Part shown: positions 47,034-55,954 of the stretch, in pieces | Position numbering within the stretch: the first letter of the stretch is position 1 | Layout of the letters: the number at the start of each line of letters is the position of its first letter | Assembly (NCBI GenBank): GCA_046292345.1 | Contig: JBKBRC010000015.1 | Location: 1-61,129 of the forward strand | Origin: JBKBRC01 sp046292345 | GTDB taxonomy: Bacteria > Bacteroidota > Rhodothermia > Rhodothermales > Rubricoccaceae | Direction: 5' to 3' | DNA length: 61,129 bases | Translations under genes and position numbers: made by a program | Notes under the pieces: generated by a model | The model's database searches: none | Told to the model about the DNA's origin: nothing | Seen by the model: the letters and a program-made list of their open reading frames with translations, nothing else

Positions 47034-49289
47034 ATGTCCGACGCCCGCCCCGTCCTCGTAACGTCCGCGCTGCCCTACGCCAACGGCCCGCTCCACCTCG
47101 GCCACCTTGCCGGCGCCTACCTCCCGGCCGACCTCTACGTGCGCTACCTGCGCCTCAAGGGCCGCGACGTGGTCTACGTGTGCGGCTCCGACGAGCACGG
47201 CGTGGCCATCCTGATCCGCGCGATGCAGGAGGGCACGAGCCCGCAGGCCGTCGTAGACCGCTACCACGCGCAGATCGCCGAGGCATTCGCGCGCCTCGGC
47301 ATCGCCTTCGACCACTACGGGCGCACGTCCGACGCCGTGCACCACGAGACGAGCCAGGCCATGTTCACCGCGCTGGCACGGGCGGGCGTGTTCACGCGGC
47401 GCACCGAGGAGCAGCTCTTCGACCCCGAGGCCGGCCTCTTCCTCGCCGACCGCTTCGTGCGCGGCACCTGCCCGGTCTGCGGGTACGAGGAGGCGTATGG
47501 CGACCAGTGCGAGCGCTGCGGCACGGCGCTCTCGCCCGACGAGCTTGTCGCGCCGCGCAGCGCGCTCTCGGGCGCCGTGCCCGAGCGGCGCGCCTCCACG
47601 CACTGGTACCTGCCGCTCGGCGCGATGCAGCCCCGCCTCGAGGCGTGGATCGGCACGCGCGAGGGCTGGAAAGCCAACGTGCTCGGGCAGGTCCGTTCCT
47701 GGTTCGCCGACGGCCTCGCCGACCGCGCCATGACGCGCGACCTGCCCTGGGGCGTGCCCGTGCCACCGGAGGCGCTCGCCGAGACGGGCGAGGCCGAAGG
47801 CAAGGTGCTCTACGTCTGGTTCGAGGCGCCCATCGGCTACGTCTCGATCACGCGCGACTGGGCCGCGCGCACCGGCGATCCTGAGCGCTGGCGGCGCTAC
47901 TGGCAGGTCCACGAAGACGGCACCGAGCCGGCGCTCGTCCACTTCATCGGCAAGGACAACATCGTCTTCCACACGCTCATCTTCCCGGCGCTCCTGATGG
48001 CGATGGCCGACGCCGAGCCCGGCGCGCGCTACGTGCTCCCCGAGAACGTGCCCGCCAACGAGTTCCTGAACCTGGAGGGGCAGAAGCTCTCGACCAGCCG
48101 CGGCTGGGCCGTGTGGGTCCACGAGGCGCTCGACGCGTTCCCGCCCGACGTGCTCCGCTACGGCCTCGCGGCCACACTCCCCGAGACCAGAGACGCCGAC
48201 TTCTCGTGGGCCGAGTTCCAGGCGCGCGTCAACGGCGAGCTGGCCGACGTGCTCGGCAACTTCGTCCACCGCGCGCTCACGTTCGCGCAGCGCTTCTCGG
48301 GCGGCGCCGTGCCGCCGCTGCGGCGTCCCACGGAGGCCGACCGCGAGGCGCTCGCGGCCATGGAGACGGCCACGCGCCGCGCCGGCGAGGCGTACGAACG
48401 CTTCCGCCTCCGCGAGGCCGTGCAGGAGACGATGAACCTGGCGCGCGTCGGCAACAAGCACTTCAACGACGCCGAGCCGTGGAAGACGCGCACGAGCGAC
48501 CCGGAGGCATGCGCCGGCACGATCCACGTCGCGCTCCAGCTCTGCGCCAGCCTCGCGGTGCTGCTCGAGCCCGTCGTGCCGGAGGCCGCCGCGCGCCTGC
48601 GCGCCATGCTCCGCCTCGACGGCGTGCGCCGCAGCACGCCCGGCGCGCAGGGGCGGCCGGACACGGACGCGCGCATCGGCTGGGACGAGGCCGCCGGGCC
48701 GCTGCTGCCCGTCGGGCACGTGCTCGGTACGCCCGAGGTGCTCTTCGCCAAGATCGAGGACGCGCAGATCCAGGCGCAGCGCGACCTGCTCGCGCGGCGC
48801 GCCGCCGAGGCCGCCGGCGCGGCCGCCAGCATGGTCAGGCCGCACGGCGGTGCAGCCCCGTCGGGCGGCGACGCCGCCGGGCCAGACGCCGCCGGGCCAG
48901 ACGGCGCCGGGGCCGGCAGCGCCGACCACCATCCCGCCGCGAGCGCGCTCCCGTACGCGCCGCTCGCGCCTCAGATCTCGTTCGATCAGTTCACGCCGCT
49001 CGACCTGCGCGTGGGGCGCATCGTGGCCGCCGAGCCGCACCCCAGGGCCGACAAGCTGCTCCGCTTCGACGTGGACCTCGGCTTCGAGACGCGGCAAATC
49101 CTTTCAGGGGTGCGCGCGCACGTCACGCCGGAGGAGATGCTCGGGCGGCAGGTCGTGGTGCTGGCCAACCTCGCGCCGCGCACGATCCGCGGCCTCGAGT
49201 CCAACGGCATGATCCTCTTCGCCGAAGACCGCGACGGGCGGCTCGTGCCCGTTGAGACGGCCGGCGAGCCCGGCGGCGTCGTCCGCTGA
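47034..49289 (+). CDS. metG: Methionyl-tRNA synthetase with C-terminal tRNA-binding domain
   Basis: 751 residues from ATG 47034. Class I motifs: HIGH-type PLHLGHLAGAYLPADLY (about 19-35) and KMSKS-type KLSTSRGW. The zinc-binding knuckle reads CPVCGYEEAYGDQCERCG (about 146-163). The anticodon-binding helical domain ends near 575, followed by a Gly/Ala/Asp-rich linker with repeated PDAAG units. A Csa3/Trbp111-like OB domain of ~110 residues (FTPLDLRVGRIVAAEPHPRADKLLRFDVDL) closes the protein. It charges initiator and elongator tRNA-Met; the OB tail improves tRNA affinity. Two tandem-repeat families lie just past its stop. Confidence 0.97.
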   Translation: MSDARPVLVTSALPYANGPLHLGHLAGAYLPADLYVRYLRLKGRDVVYVCGSDEHGVAILIRAMQEGTSPQAVVDRYHAQIAEAFARLGIAFDHYGRTSDAVHHETSQAMFTALARAGVFTRRTEEQLFDPEAGLFLADRFVRGTCPVCGYEEAYGDQCERCGTALSPDELVAPRSALSGAVPERRASTHWYLPLGAMQPRLEAWIGTREGWKANVLGQVRSWFADGLADRAMTRDLPWGVPVPPEALAETGEAEGKVLYVWFEAPIGYVSITRDWAARTGDPERWRRYWQVHEDGTEPALVHFIGKDNIVFHTLIFPALLMAMADAEPGARYVLPENVPANEFLNLEGQKLSTSRGWAVWVHEALDAFPPDVLRYGLAATLPETRDADFSWAEFQARVNGELADVLGNFVHRALTFAQRFSGGAVPPLRRPTEADREALAAMETATRRAGEAYERFRLREAVQETMNLARVGNKHFNDAEPWKTRTSDPEACAGTIHVALQLCASLAVLLEPVVPEAAARLRAMLRLDGVRRSTPGAQGRPDTDARIGWDEAAGPLLPVGHVLGTPEVLFAKIEDAQIQAQRDLLARRAAEAAGAAASMVRPHGGAAPSGGDAAGPDAAGPDGAGAGSADHHPAASALPYAPLAPQISFDQFTPLDLRVGRIVAAEPHPRADKLLRFDVDLGFETRQILSGVRAHVTPEEMLGRQVVVLANLAPRTIRGLESNGMILFAEDRDGRLVPVETAGEPGGVVR

Positions 49290-49310
49290 GGCGTCGCCCC
49301 CGGCGCTCCC

Positions 49311-49381
49311 GGCTCGGGAGCGCCGGGCTCGGGAGCGCCGGGCTCGGGAGCGCCGGGGACTCCTGCCGGGGACTCCTGCCG
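49311..49381. repeat. Two adjacent tandem arrays downstream of metG
   Basis: Three exact copies of GGCTCGGGAGCGCCG (49311-49355) are followed at once by two copies of GGGACTCCTGCCG (49356-49381). They fill the space between the metG stop and the promoter of the M16 peptidase gene. Both families appear only here. Confidence 0.93.
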
Positions 49382-49390
49382 GGGCCGTTC

Positions 49391-49397
49391 TATATTG
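49391..49397 (+). promoter_or_regulatory. -7-type promoter element of the M16 operon
   Basis: TATATTG directly after the repeat arrays and about 140 bases before the ATG at 49538. This predicts the longest leader among the promoters I mark; no obvious structure beyond GC-rich stems is visible in it. Confidence 0.5.
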
Positions 49398-49537
49398 CCC
49401 CTCGGATTTGTGTCCCAGGCAGCATACAGGCCGCGGCCGCCCGGAGACGCTTCCTCGCAACCGGGGCCCCGAAGCGTCCGTCCACTCCTCCCGATGCTGC
49501 TCCGGCAGCAAGATCTACCCATTCCTCGCCTCTCACC

Positions 49538-51043
49538 ATGCTTCACCCCACCTTGCGCCGGCTAACGCTCGGCGCGCTCGTGGCCCTGCTGCTCGTACCT
49601 GCTGGCGCGCGCGCGCAGTCCCTCCTGAGCCAGATCGAGCCGAACGTGACGCGCTTCACGCTCGAGAACGGGCTCACGTTCATCGTCCTCGAGCGCCGCG
49701 AGGCGCCCGTCGTGTCCTTCTTCACGCTCGCCGACGTCGGCAGCGTGGACGAGCCGCGCGGTCTGACGGGCATCGCGCACATGTTCGAGCACATGGCCTT
49801 CAAGGGCACCACGAGCCTCGGCTCGCGCGACATCGCAGCCGAGCTGCGCGCCCTCGAAGCCGAGGAGGCGGCCTACCTGCGCCTTCGGGAGGCGCGCCTG
49901 CGCGGCGCGTCCGAGGCCGAGGTCGCTCGCCTCGAGGCCGAGTTCGTCACCCTGCGCGACGCGGCCAAGGCGCTCGTCGAGGACGCCGCGTTCGACCAGA
50001 TCATCACGCGCAACGGTGGCGTGGGCCTCAACGCGTTCACCTCGGCCGACCAGACGGGCTACCTCTACAGCCTGCCCTCCAACAAGCTCGAGCTGTGGTT
50101 CGCCCTCGAGGCCGACCGCTTCCGCTACCCCGTCTTGCGCGAGTTCTACCAGGAGCGCGACGTGGTGATGGAGGAGCGCCGCCTGCGCACCGAGTCCAAC
50201 CCCATCGGGCGCCTCGTCGAGGAGTTCGTCTCGGTTGCCTTCAAGGCGCACCCGTACGGGCAGCCGGTCATCGGGCACATGGCCGACCTGCAGAACCTCT
50301 CGCGCACCGAGGCGCAGGCGTTCTTCGAGCAGTACTACACGGCGAGCAACCTCACGATCGCCATCGTAGGTGACGTGGACGCGGCCGAGGCGCGCCGCCT
50401 CGCCGAGCGCTACTTCGGGCCGCTGCCGCGTCGTCCGCGCCCGGACCGCGTCTGGACGGCCGAGCCGCCTCAACTCGGCGAGCGCCGCGTGACGCTCGTC
50501 GAGCAGTCGCAGCCGTTCGTGCTGATGGGCTTCCACCGCCCCGCCGCCAGCCACGCCGACGCGCCCGCCTTCACGATCCTGGCCGACATCCTCGGCACTG
50601 GCCGCACCAGCCGCATGTACCGCGAGCTCGTCGAGACCGGCCTGGCCGTCGGCGCGCAGGTGGCCGAGACGTTCCCCGGCGAGAAGTACCCGACGCTCAT
50701 GTTTGCGCTGGGCGTGCCCGCGCGCGGCGTCGAGCCAGATACGCTCGAGGCGCGCATGATGGCCGTCCTCGAAGACGTGGCCGAGAACGGCGTGACGCAG
50801 GAGGAGGTGGACCGCGCCCGCACGCGCGCGCGCGCTAGCCTCGTCGGGCAGCTCGAGAGCAACCTCGGCCTCGCCATCGCGCTCGCCACGGCCGAGGTCA
50901 ACGACGGCGACTGGCGCGCGCTCTTCCGCCGCCTCGACGACCTCGACGCCGTCTCCGTCGCTGACGTGCAGCGCGTGGCCGCCGAGACGTTCCGCGTAAA
51001 CAACCGCACCGTCGCCACGATCCGGACCGCCCCGGCCAACTAA
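49538..51043 (+). CDS. M16-family zinc metallopeptidase (active subunit)
   Basis: 501 residues from ATG 49538. A signal peptide ends near residue 27 (AGARAQS). The inverted zinc motif HxxEH is intact (His81, Glu84, His85 in GIAHMFEHMAFKGT), with the downstream Glu in YQERDVVMEERRLRTE. The second M16 half contains QPFVLMGFHRP and GRTSRMYRELVETGLAV. Pitrilysin/processing-peptidase relatives degrade peptides and small proteins in a closed chamber. The next gene (14 bases on) encodes an M16 homologue without the zinc motif, forming the common active/inactive pair. Probably periplasmic. Confidence 0.93.
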   Translation: MLHPTLRRLTLGALVALLLVPAGARAQSLLSQIEPNVTRFTLENGLTFIVLERREAPVVSFFTLADVGSVDEPRGLTGIAHMFEHMAFKGTTSLGSRDIAAELRALEAEEAAYLRLREARLRGASEAEVARLEAEFVTLRDAAKALVEDAAFDQIITRNGGVGLNAFTSADQTGYLYSLPSNKLELWFALEADRFRYPVLREFYQERDVVMEERRLRTESNPIGRLVEEFVSVAFKAHPYGQPVIGHMADLQNLSRTEAQAFFEQYYTASNLTIAIVGDVDAAEARRLAERYFGPLPRRPRPDRVWTAEPPQLGERRVTLVEQSQPFVLMGFHRPAASHADAPAFTILADILGTGRTSRMYRELVETGLAVGAQVAETFPGEKYPTLMFALGVPARGVEPDTLEARMMAVLEDVAENGVTQEEVDRARTRARASLVGQLESNLGLAIALATAEVNDGDWRALFRRLDDLDAVSVADVQRVAAETFRVNNRTVATIRTAPAN

Positions 51044-51057
51044 GCCCCGCCCAACTC

Positions 51058-53241
51058 ATGAAAGCCCTCTCTCTGACCCTCGCCGGGGCCGCCCTGCTCG
51101 CCGCGCCGCTCCTGGCCGGCTGCGGCACCTCGGCGCCCGCCACGCGCGCCGACGGGCCCCCCGCGCGCGCCGACGGCGCCATCCCGCGCCTCGGCGTAGA
51201 CGTGCGCGCGCTCTCGTTTCCGGCCGTGCGCGAGCCGGCCGTGCCGGCCGTCGAGCGGCTCACGCTGCCCAACGGCATCGTCGTGTTCCTGCTCGAGGAC
51301 CGCAGCCTGCCGCTCGTGCGCGCGACGGCGCGCATCGGCCACGGCACGGCCTTCGATCCGGCCGCGCAGGTTGGCCTCTCGTCCGTTGCCGCGCAGACGA
51401 TGCGCTCCGGCGGCGCCGGCAGCCTCACGCCCGAGGCGCTCAACGCGGCCCTCGAGGACCGCGGCGCCTCCATCGAGGCCGGCGCGAGCGAGGACGCCGT
51501 GACGGTCTCGATGCGCACGCTCACCGAGCACGTCGGCGAGGTGCTGCCGCTTTTCGTGGACGTGCTGGCGCGCCCGCGCTTCGACGAGGCGCAGGTGGCG
51601 CTGGCCAAGACGCAGCAGCGCTCGGCCATCGCGCGCCGCAACGACACGCCGCAGGCCGTCGCGCAGCGCATCCTCTTCCAGCAGCTCTACGGTGAGGACA
51701 GCCCCTACGCCCGCACGACGCAGTACTGGACGATCGACGCGATCTCGCGCGATGACCTCGTCGCGTGGCACCGCGAGCACATCCGCCCCGGCGCCACCTA
51801 CCTCGCCGTCTGGGGCGACTTCGACGCGGCCGACATGGCCGAGCAGCTCCGCCAGGCGTTCGCGTCGTGGCCCGGCGAGGGGCGCGCCGAGCGGCGGCCG
51901 CTCCCGCCCGTGCCCGAGACGCGGCGCCCCGGCCTGCACTTCGTCGAGAAGGGCGACGTGGCGCAGAGCACGATCCTGATCGGCCACCTGGGCGAGATCC
52001 GGCTCGACCACCCGGACTACCCGGCGCTCGTCGTGATGAACCAGATCCTCGGCGGAGGCTTCTCGAGCCGGCTCTTCCAGCGTGTCCGCACCGACCTCGG
52101 GCTGGCCTACAACGTGGGCGGCGTCTACACGGCCTCGTTCGCGCGCCCGGGCGTGTTCTACGCCAGCACCAACACGCGCCTGGACGCGACGATCGAGTCG
52201 CTCGAGGCCATGCAGGAGGTCATCCGCTCCATGCAGACGCGCGCGCCCTCCGAGCAGGAGCTCAGCCTGGCCAAAGACGCCTACCTCAACTCGTTCGTGT
52301 TCAACTTCGAGTCGCGCGCGCAGGTGCTCGGGCGGCAGCTCACGTACGCCTACTACGGCTACCCGGAGGACTTCCTCCAGCAGCAGCAGGCGCGCATCGC
52401 CGCCGTCACGGCCGCCGACGTGCAGCGCGTGGCGCGGCAGTACCTCAGCCCGGACGAGACGGCTATCGTCGTGCTCGGCACGGCCGAGGTGCGCGAGGCC
52501 ATGCGCGCTGCCGGCCTGACCTTCCAGGAGCACGACATCACCATCCCGACGACTCCGCCCGGCACAGCGCCGGCGGCCCCGGCCGGCAGCGCCGACGCCG
52601 GGCAGGCGCTGCTCGGGCGCGTCTACGCCGCCCTCGGCGGCGCGGACGCCTTCGCGGCCATCCGCACGATGCGTTCCGAGGCCACCTCGACCGCGCAGAC
52701 GCCGATGGGTGAGATGGAGATCGGCGGGCAGGTGGAGCTCCTGCTCCCCGACCGCGCGCGGATCGTGCAGCAGACGCCCGTCGGCAACGTCACGATCGTG
52801 CTCAACGGCGCGCGCGCGCAGCTCGAGGTGCCCGGCGTGGGTGTGCAGCCGGCGCCGGCCCCGGTCGTGGATCAGATCCGCGGCCAGCTCGCGCTCGACC
52901 TCGCGTACGTGCTCGCGCGGGCCGACCGCGCCTCGGCGCAGGCGCTCCCGCGGGAGGGCAACCTGGATGTGCTCCAGCTCGCCGTTCCGGGCGCGGCGCA
53001 GCCTGTCCGCCTCTTCGTGGGCGCAGACGGCCGGCCCGTACGCCTCGAGGCGACGCAGGTAGGCCCCGCCGGACCGGCCGCCGTCGTGATCGCGCTCTCG
53101 GACTACCGTCCCGTTAGCGGGCTCGTGCTGCCGTTTGCGTCCGAGATCCGGCAGAACGGCGAGGTGCAGGCGCGCGGGCAGATCACGCGCCTCGAGATCA
53201 ACCCTGCGCTCGACGAGAGCCGCTTCGCGGTCGGTTCCTGA
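51058..53241 (+). CDS. Inactive M16 peptidase homologue fused to a LolA-like domain
   Basis: 727 residues from ATG 51058. A lipobox (LLAGC, Cys22) marks it as a lipoprotein. Residues ~60-500 are an M16 homologue. Where the zinc motif should be, the sequence reads VGLSSVAAQTMRSGG, so the catalytic HxxEH is absent. The glycine-rich region GGGFSSRLFQRVRTDLGLAYNVGG is kept. A C-terminal extension (~510-727) is all beta strands: ALGGADAFAAIRTMRSEATS, MEIGGQVELLLPDRARIV, and RFAVGS at the end, like LolA/LolB-type lipoprotein-binding folds. It pairs with the preceding active peptidase. Its stop codon lies in a tandem-repeat array. Confidence 0.88.
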   Translation: MKALSLTLAGAALLAAPLLAGCGTSAPATRADGPPARADGAIPRLGVDVRALSFPAVREPAVPAVERLTLPNGIVVFLLEDRSLPLVRATARIGHGTAFDPAAQVGLSSVAAQTMRSGGAGSLTPEALNAALEDRGASIEAGASEDAVTVSMRTLTEHVGEVLPLFVDVLARPRFDEAQVALAKTQQRSAIARRNDTPQAVAQRILFQQLYGEDSPYARTTQYWTIDAISRDDLVAWHREHIRPGATYLAVWGDFDAADMAEQLRQAFASWPGEGRAERRPLPPVPETRRPGLHFVEKGDVAQSTILIGHLGEIRLDHPDYPALVVMNQILGGGFSSRLFQRVRTDLGLAYNVGGVYTASFARPGVFYASTNTRLDATIESLEAMQEVIRSMQTRAPSEQELSLAKDAYLNSFVFNFESRAQVLGRQLTYAYYGYPEDFLQQQQARIAAVTAADVQRVARQYLSPDETAIVVLGTAEVREAMRAAGLTFQEHDITIPTTPPGTAPAAPAGSADAGQALLGRVYAALGGADAFAAIRTMRSEATSTAQTPMGEMEIGGQVELLLPDRARIVQQTPVGNVTIVLNGARAQLEVPGVGVQPAPAPVVDQIRGQLALDLAYVLARADRASAQALPREGNLDVLQLAVPGAAQPVRLFVGADGRPVRLEATQVGPAGPAAVVIALSDYRPVSGLVLPFASEIRQNGEVQARGQITRLEINPALDESRFAVGS

Positions 53242-53346
53242 TCCGCGACCGGTTCCTGATCCGCGATCGGTTCCTGATCCGCGACCGGTTCCTGATCCGC
53301 GATCGGTTCCTGATCCGCGATCGGTTCCTGATCCGCGATCGGTTCC
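53227..53346. repeat. 18-bp tandem array containing the M16B stop codon
   Basis: Six full units and a 12-base partial unit of GCGACCGGTTCCTGATCC type lie in a row. The first unit encodes the last residues AVGS and the stop; each later unit repeats the TGA in frame. Units alternate GACC and GATC at one position. They lead a 321-base spacer to the next gene. Confidence 0.96.
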
Positions 53347-53384
53347 GGACGGCAGGGTCCCCCGCCGTCCTGGAGACGGCCTGC

Positions 53385-53423
53385 CTGCGCGCCGCGTCCT
53401 CCCGCCGGGGGCGCGGCGCGCAG
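53385..53423. other. Strong hairpin in the M16B/DUF3047 spacer
   Basis: A perfect 12-bp GC stem (53385-53396 with 53412-53423) with a 15-base loop. No T tract follows on either strand, so an intrinsic terminator is doubtful; a Rho-independent stall or nothing at all is possible. The rest of 53424-53562 shows no gene or clear motif. Confidence 0.5.
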
Positions 53424-53562
53424 CCGTGAAGCGGTCGCCCGCAGAATCTCCGGGCGTGTCCGCGCGTTCGGAGAAGCCAGACGCGCCCCCTCTCCGCGGC
53501 CGGGTTCCTCGCGAGCCCCGGCCGCCACGGCGCTCCGTCCTGCGTGCGCATCCTCCGCAATC

Positions 53563-54321
53563 ATGCTCAGGAAGACCCTCTTCAGGAAGCCCCTGCCGCG
53601 CCGGACGTTGCTGCTGGCCGGGTGCCTGCTCGCGACGGGCATGCTCGCCGGCGCCGCGCTCGTGGCGAACGTGTCCGTGGCCGCCTTCTCCTCGATGACG
53701 CCCGGCGGGCGCATCACGGGCCTCGAGCCGCTCCGCCTCGGCGACGCCCGCCCGACCACCTACACGCTCGTCACCGACGGTGGACAGACCGTCGTGCGCG
53801 CCGAGGCCAACAACGCCGCCTCGGGCCTCGTGCGCCGCATCCGCATCGACCCGCAGCAGATCCCCGTGCTGACGTGGCGCTGGAAGGCCGAAAACGTGCT
53901 CGAGCGGGGCGACATCACGCGCCGCGGCGGCGACGACTACCCGGCGCGCATCTACGTCATCTTCGACTACCCGGTCTCGCGCCTCTCCGCGGCCGACCGC
54001 GTGCGCTACCGCGCGTTGCAGGCGCTCGGCTACCGCGACGTGCCCACGCGCGCGCTCAACTACGTCTGGGCCAACCGCGCCAGCGAGACGCGCATCGTGC
54101 CGAACCCGTTTACGGACTGGGTACAGATGGTGCCCGTGCGGAGTGGCCCGGCCGGGCTGGGGCAGTGGCACACCGAGACGCGCAACGTCGCGCAAGACTA
54201 CCGCGCCGCGTTCGGCGAGGACCCGCCGAACATCGTCGGCATCGCGATCATGACGGACTCGGACAACACGCGCGGGCGCGTCGTCGCCTACTACGGTGAC
54301 ATCCGCATGCGCCCCCGCTGA
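53563..54321 (+). CDS. DUF3047 protein, exported
   Basis: 252 residues from ATG 53563. An N-terminal anchor or signal (LLLAGCLLATGMLAGAALVA; a lipobox-like LLAGC occurs early) precedes a beta-sandwich-like domain. Motifs typical of DUF3047 are present: RIRIDPQQIPVLTWRWKAENV, DDYPARIYVIFDYPVSRLS, LNYVWANRASETRIVPNPF and GIAIMTDSDNTRGRVVAYYGDI. The family is widespread in Proteobacteria and Bacteroidota; function is unknown, with a carbohydrate-binding-like fold suggested for relatives. It stands between repeats and the T9SS gene. Confidence 0.82.
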   Translation: MLRKTLFRKPLPRRTLLLAGCLLATGMLAGAALVANVSVAAFSSMTPGGRITGLEPLRLGDARPTTYTLVTDGGQTVVRAEANNAASGLVRRIRIDPQQIPVLTWRWKAENVLERGDITRRGGDDYPARIYVIFDYPVSRLSAADRVRYRALQALGYRDVPTRALNYVWANRASETRIVPNPFTDWVQMVPVRSGPAGLGQWHTETRNVAQDYRAAFGEDPPNIVGIAIMTDSDNTRGRVVAYYGDIRMRPR

Positions 54322-54432
54322 ACGGGAAAAGTTTCTGGCGGGGTTCCGCCCGGCTGTTCCGGGGCCGCCGGCGGAACCTCGCGAGAGCGGTGCCCGTCTC
54401 GCGGTACCCCCGCTCCTCGCGCCGCCTGCACC

Positions 54433-55854
54433 ATGCGCTTGCTGAATATCATATTCCTGTGTTTTTTTCCGTACGCACCAGTAGCGCAGATTGCCGGCTC
54501 ATGGGATCCGGCTCCCGGTGTGCCGGGGGTTCCGGACAACGTGTTTGCCGTCGCTACAGGACCGGACGGCAGCGTTTACGTGGGCGGGGACTTCACGACG
54601 GCCGGTGAGACCCCTGCGTTGGGCGTTGCCCGCTGGACGGGGGAGACGTGGGAAGCCCTCGGTAGCGGCCTTGCATATGAGAATCGCACGGCTATCGCCT
54701 ACGCTCTCACGTTTGGCCCCGATGGGGCGCTCTACGTGGGAGGGCAGTTCCAGACGGCCGGCGGGGTGCCAGCCAACGCGGTCGCCCGCTGGGACGGGGC
54801 CGCATGGGCGGGTCTCGGAGATGGCCTGACCGGAGCGACGTTTCCTTCAGTGCCGCTCGTGCGGGGACTTGCCTTCAACTCGGATGGGGACCTCTTCGTA
54901 GGGGGCGCGTTCACGACCGCCGGAGGGCAACCGGCCCTCAATGCGGCGCGCTGGGACGGTGAGGCATGGCACCCGCTCGGCTCAGGAGTCAATCAGAGTC
55001 CGCTCGCCGTCCTCGCAGGCCCTGGCGGGGACGTCGTTTTTGCCGGGCGCTTTACGCAAGCCGGAGGCATCAGTGCGCCCGGCGTGGCCCGGTGGGACGG
55101 CAAGGCCTGGAACGCCTACGGGAGCGGGCTCACGCTGCCTTTCCTCACCGGTGGCGCGTTTGCCGCCGCCTTCGATGGGGAAGGGCGGCTCTACGTGGGC
55201 GGTGCCATCACCGGTGCGGGCGGCCAGTCCGTCGCCAACGTCGCCCGATGGGACGGCAATGCCTGGAGCGCTGTCGGGGCAGGGCTCAGCGGCGGATCGG
55301 TGCTGGCTCTCCGCTATGAGCCGACGCGTAACCTGATCTACGCTGGCGGGCGCTTCACGAACTCCGGAGGTGCAGCGCTACCGCGCGTGGCTGCCTGGGA
55401 CGGCTCTTCGTGGCAGGCGCTCGGCGCCGGGGTGGCCGGAGGAAGCAGTCCTGTCGTGTACGGTTTCAGCATGCCGGCGCCGGACGGTAGCCTGTTCGCG
55501 AGCGGGGCGTTCGAGGTAGCCGGCGGCGAGGCCGCTCGAGGCGTGGCCCGCTGGGTTGCCGCGGGGGTATCGCAGGAGCCCGGTGTCGACGGAGCGGGCT
55601 TGGCGCTCGAGGCTTTCCCGAACCCGGCCGCAGAGCGCGTGTCGCTCGCCTTCACGCTCGCCGCCGCGTCGCCCGTGCGGCTCGAGGTCTTCGACGCACT
55701 CGGCCGCTCGGTTGCCGTGCTGCTCGACGAGGTGCGCCCGGCAGGAATGCACGCAGCGGCGCTCGAGGCCGGAGCGCTCGCACCGGGGGTGTACGTCGCG
55801 CGGCTCACCACCTCAGCGGAGAGGGCCGCGCGACGAGTCACCGTCGTTCGCTGA
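54433..55854 (+). CDS. T9SS-secreted beta-propeller-like repeat protein
   Basis: 473 residues from ATG 54433. The signal peptide is unusually AT-rich in codons (around 54440-54480, including a run of seven T). The body has seven repeats of a ~50-residue unit ending ARWDGxxWxxLGxG (for example ARWDGAAWAGLGDG, ARWDGEAWHPLGSG) and starting LYVGGxFTTAGG, likely blades of a propeller. The last ~85 residues are a type IX secretion C-terminal domain: FPNPAAERVSLAFTL, RLEVFDALGRSVAVL, LAPGVYVARLTTS. It should be exported across the outer membrane and surface-attached or released. Lower GC than the neighbours suggests a different history. No T9SS machinery genes are in this window. Confidence 0.9.
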   Translation: MRLLNIIFLCFFPYAPVAQIAGSWDPAPGVPGVPDNVFAVATGPDGSVYVGGDFTTAGETPALGVARWTGETWEALGSGLAYENRTAIAYALTFGPDGALYVGGQFQTAGGVPANAVARWDGAAWAGLGDGLTGATFPSVPLVRGLAFNSDGDLFVGGAFTTAGGQPALNAARWDGEAWHPLGSGVNQSPLAVLAGPGGDVVFAGRFTQAGGISAPGVARWDGKAWNAYGSGLTLPFLTGGAFAAAFDGEGRLYVGGAITGAGGQSVANVARWDGNAWSAVGAGLSGGSVLALRYEPTRNLIYAGGRFTNSGGAALPRVAAWDGSSWQALGAGVAGGSSPVVYGFSMPAPDGSLFASGAFEVAGGEAARGVARWVAAGVSQEPGVDGAGLALEAFPNPAAERVSLAFTLAAASPVRLEVFDALGRSVAVLLDEVRPAGMHAAALEAGALAPGVYVARLTTSAERAARRVTVVR

Positions 55855-55887
55855 TCGCGCGCGCTGTCGTCCGGACGGGCGCCAGAA

Positions 55888-55919
55888 AGCGCCCGGCCCC
55901 CACACGGAGGCCGGGCGCT
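55888..55919. terminator. Bidirectional hairpin terminator
   Basis: An 11-bp perfect stem (55888-55898 with 55909-55919) lies between the convergent T9SS gene and lpd. On the minus strand it is followed by TTTCTGG; the plus side lacks a T run. It is well placed to end both transcripts. Confidence 0.65.
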
Positions 55920-55954
55920 ACCCGGGGTGCCGCTTCCAGCAGCCCCCGTGTTTG

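Noticed and set aside
53385..53423. Intrinsic terminator for the M16 pair
   Set aside because: The stem is strong but neither side has a T run, so it is listed only as a hairpin.
51040..54195. Very long open frame (about 1050 codons) on the minus strand opposite the M16 genes
   Set aside because: It lies antisense to two well-supported M16 proteins, has Arg/Gly/Ala-rich low-complexity sequence and no motif. High GC produces such open antisense frames throughout.
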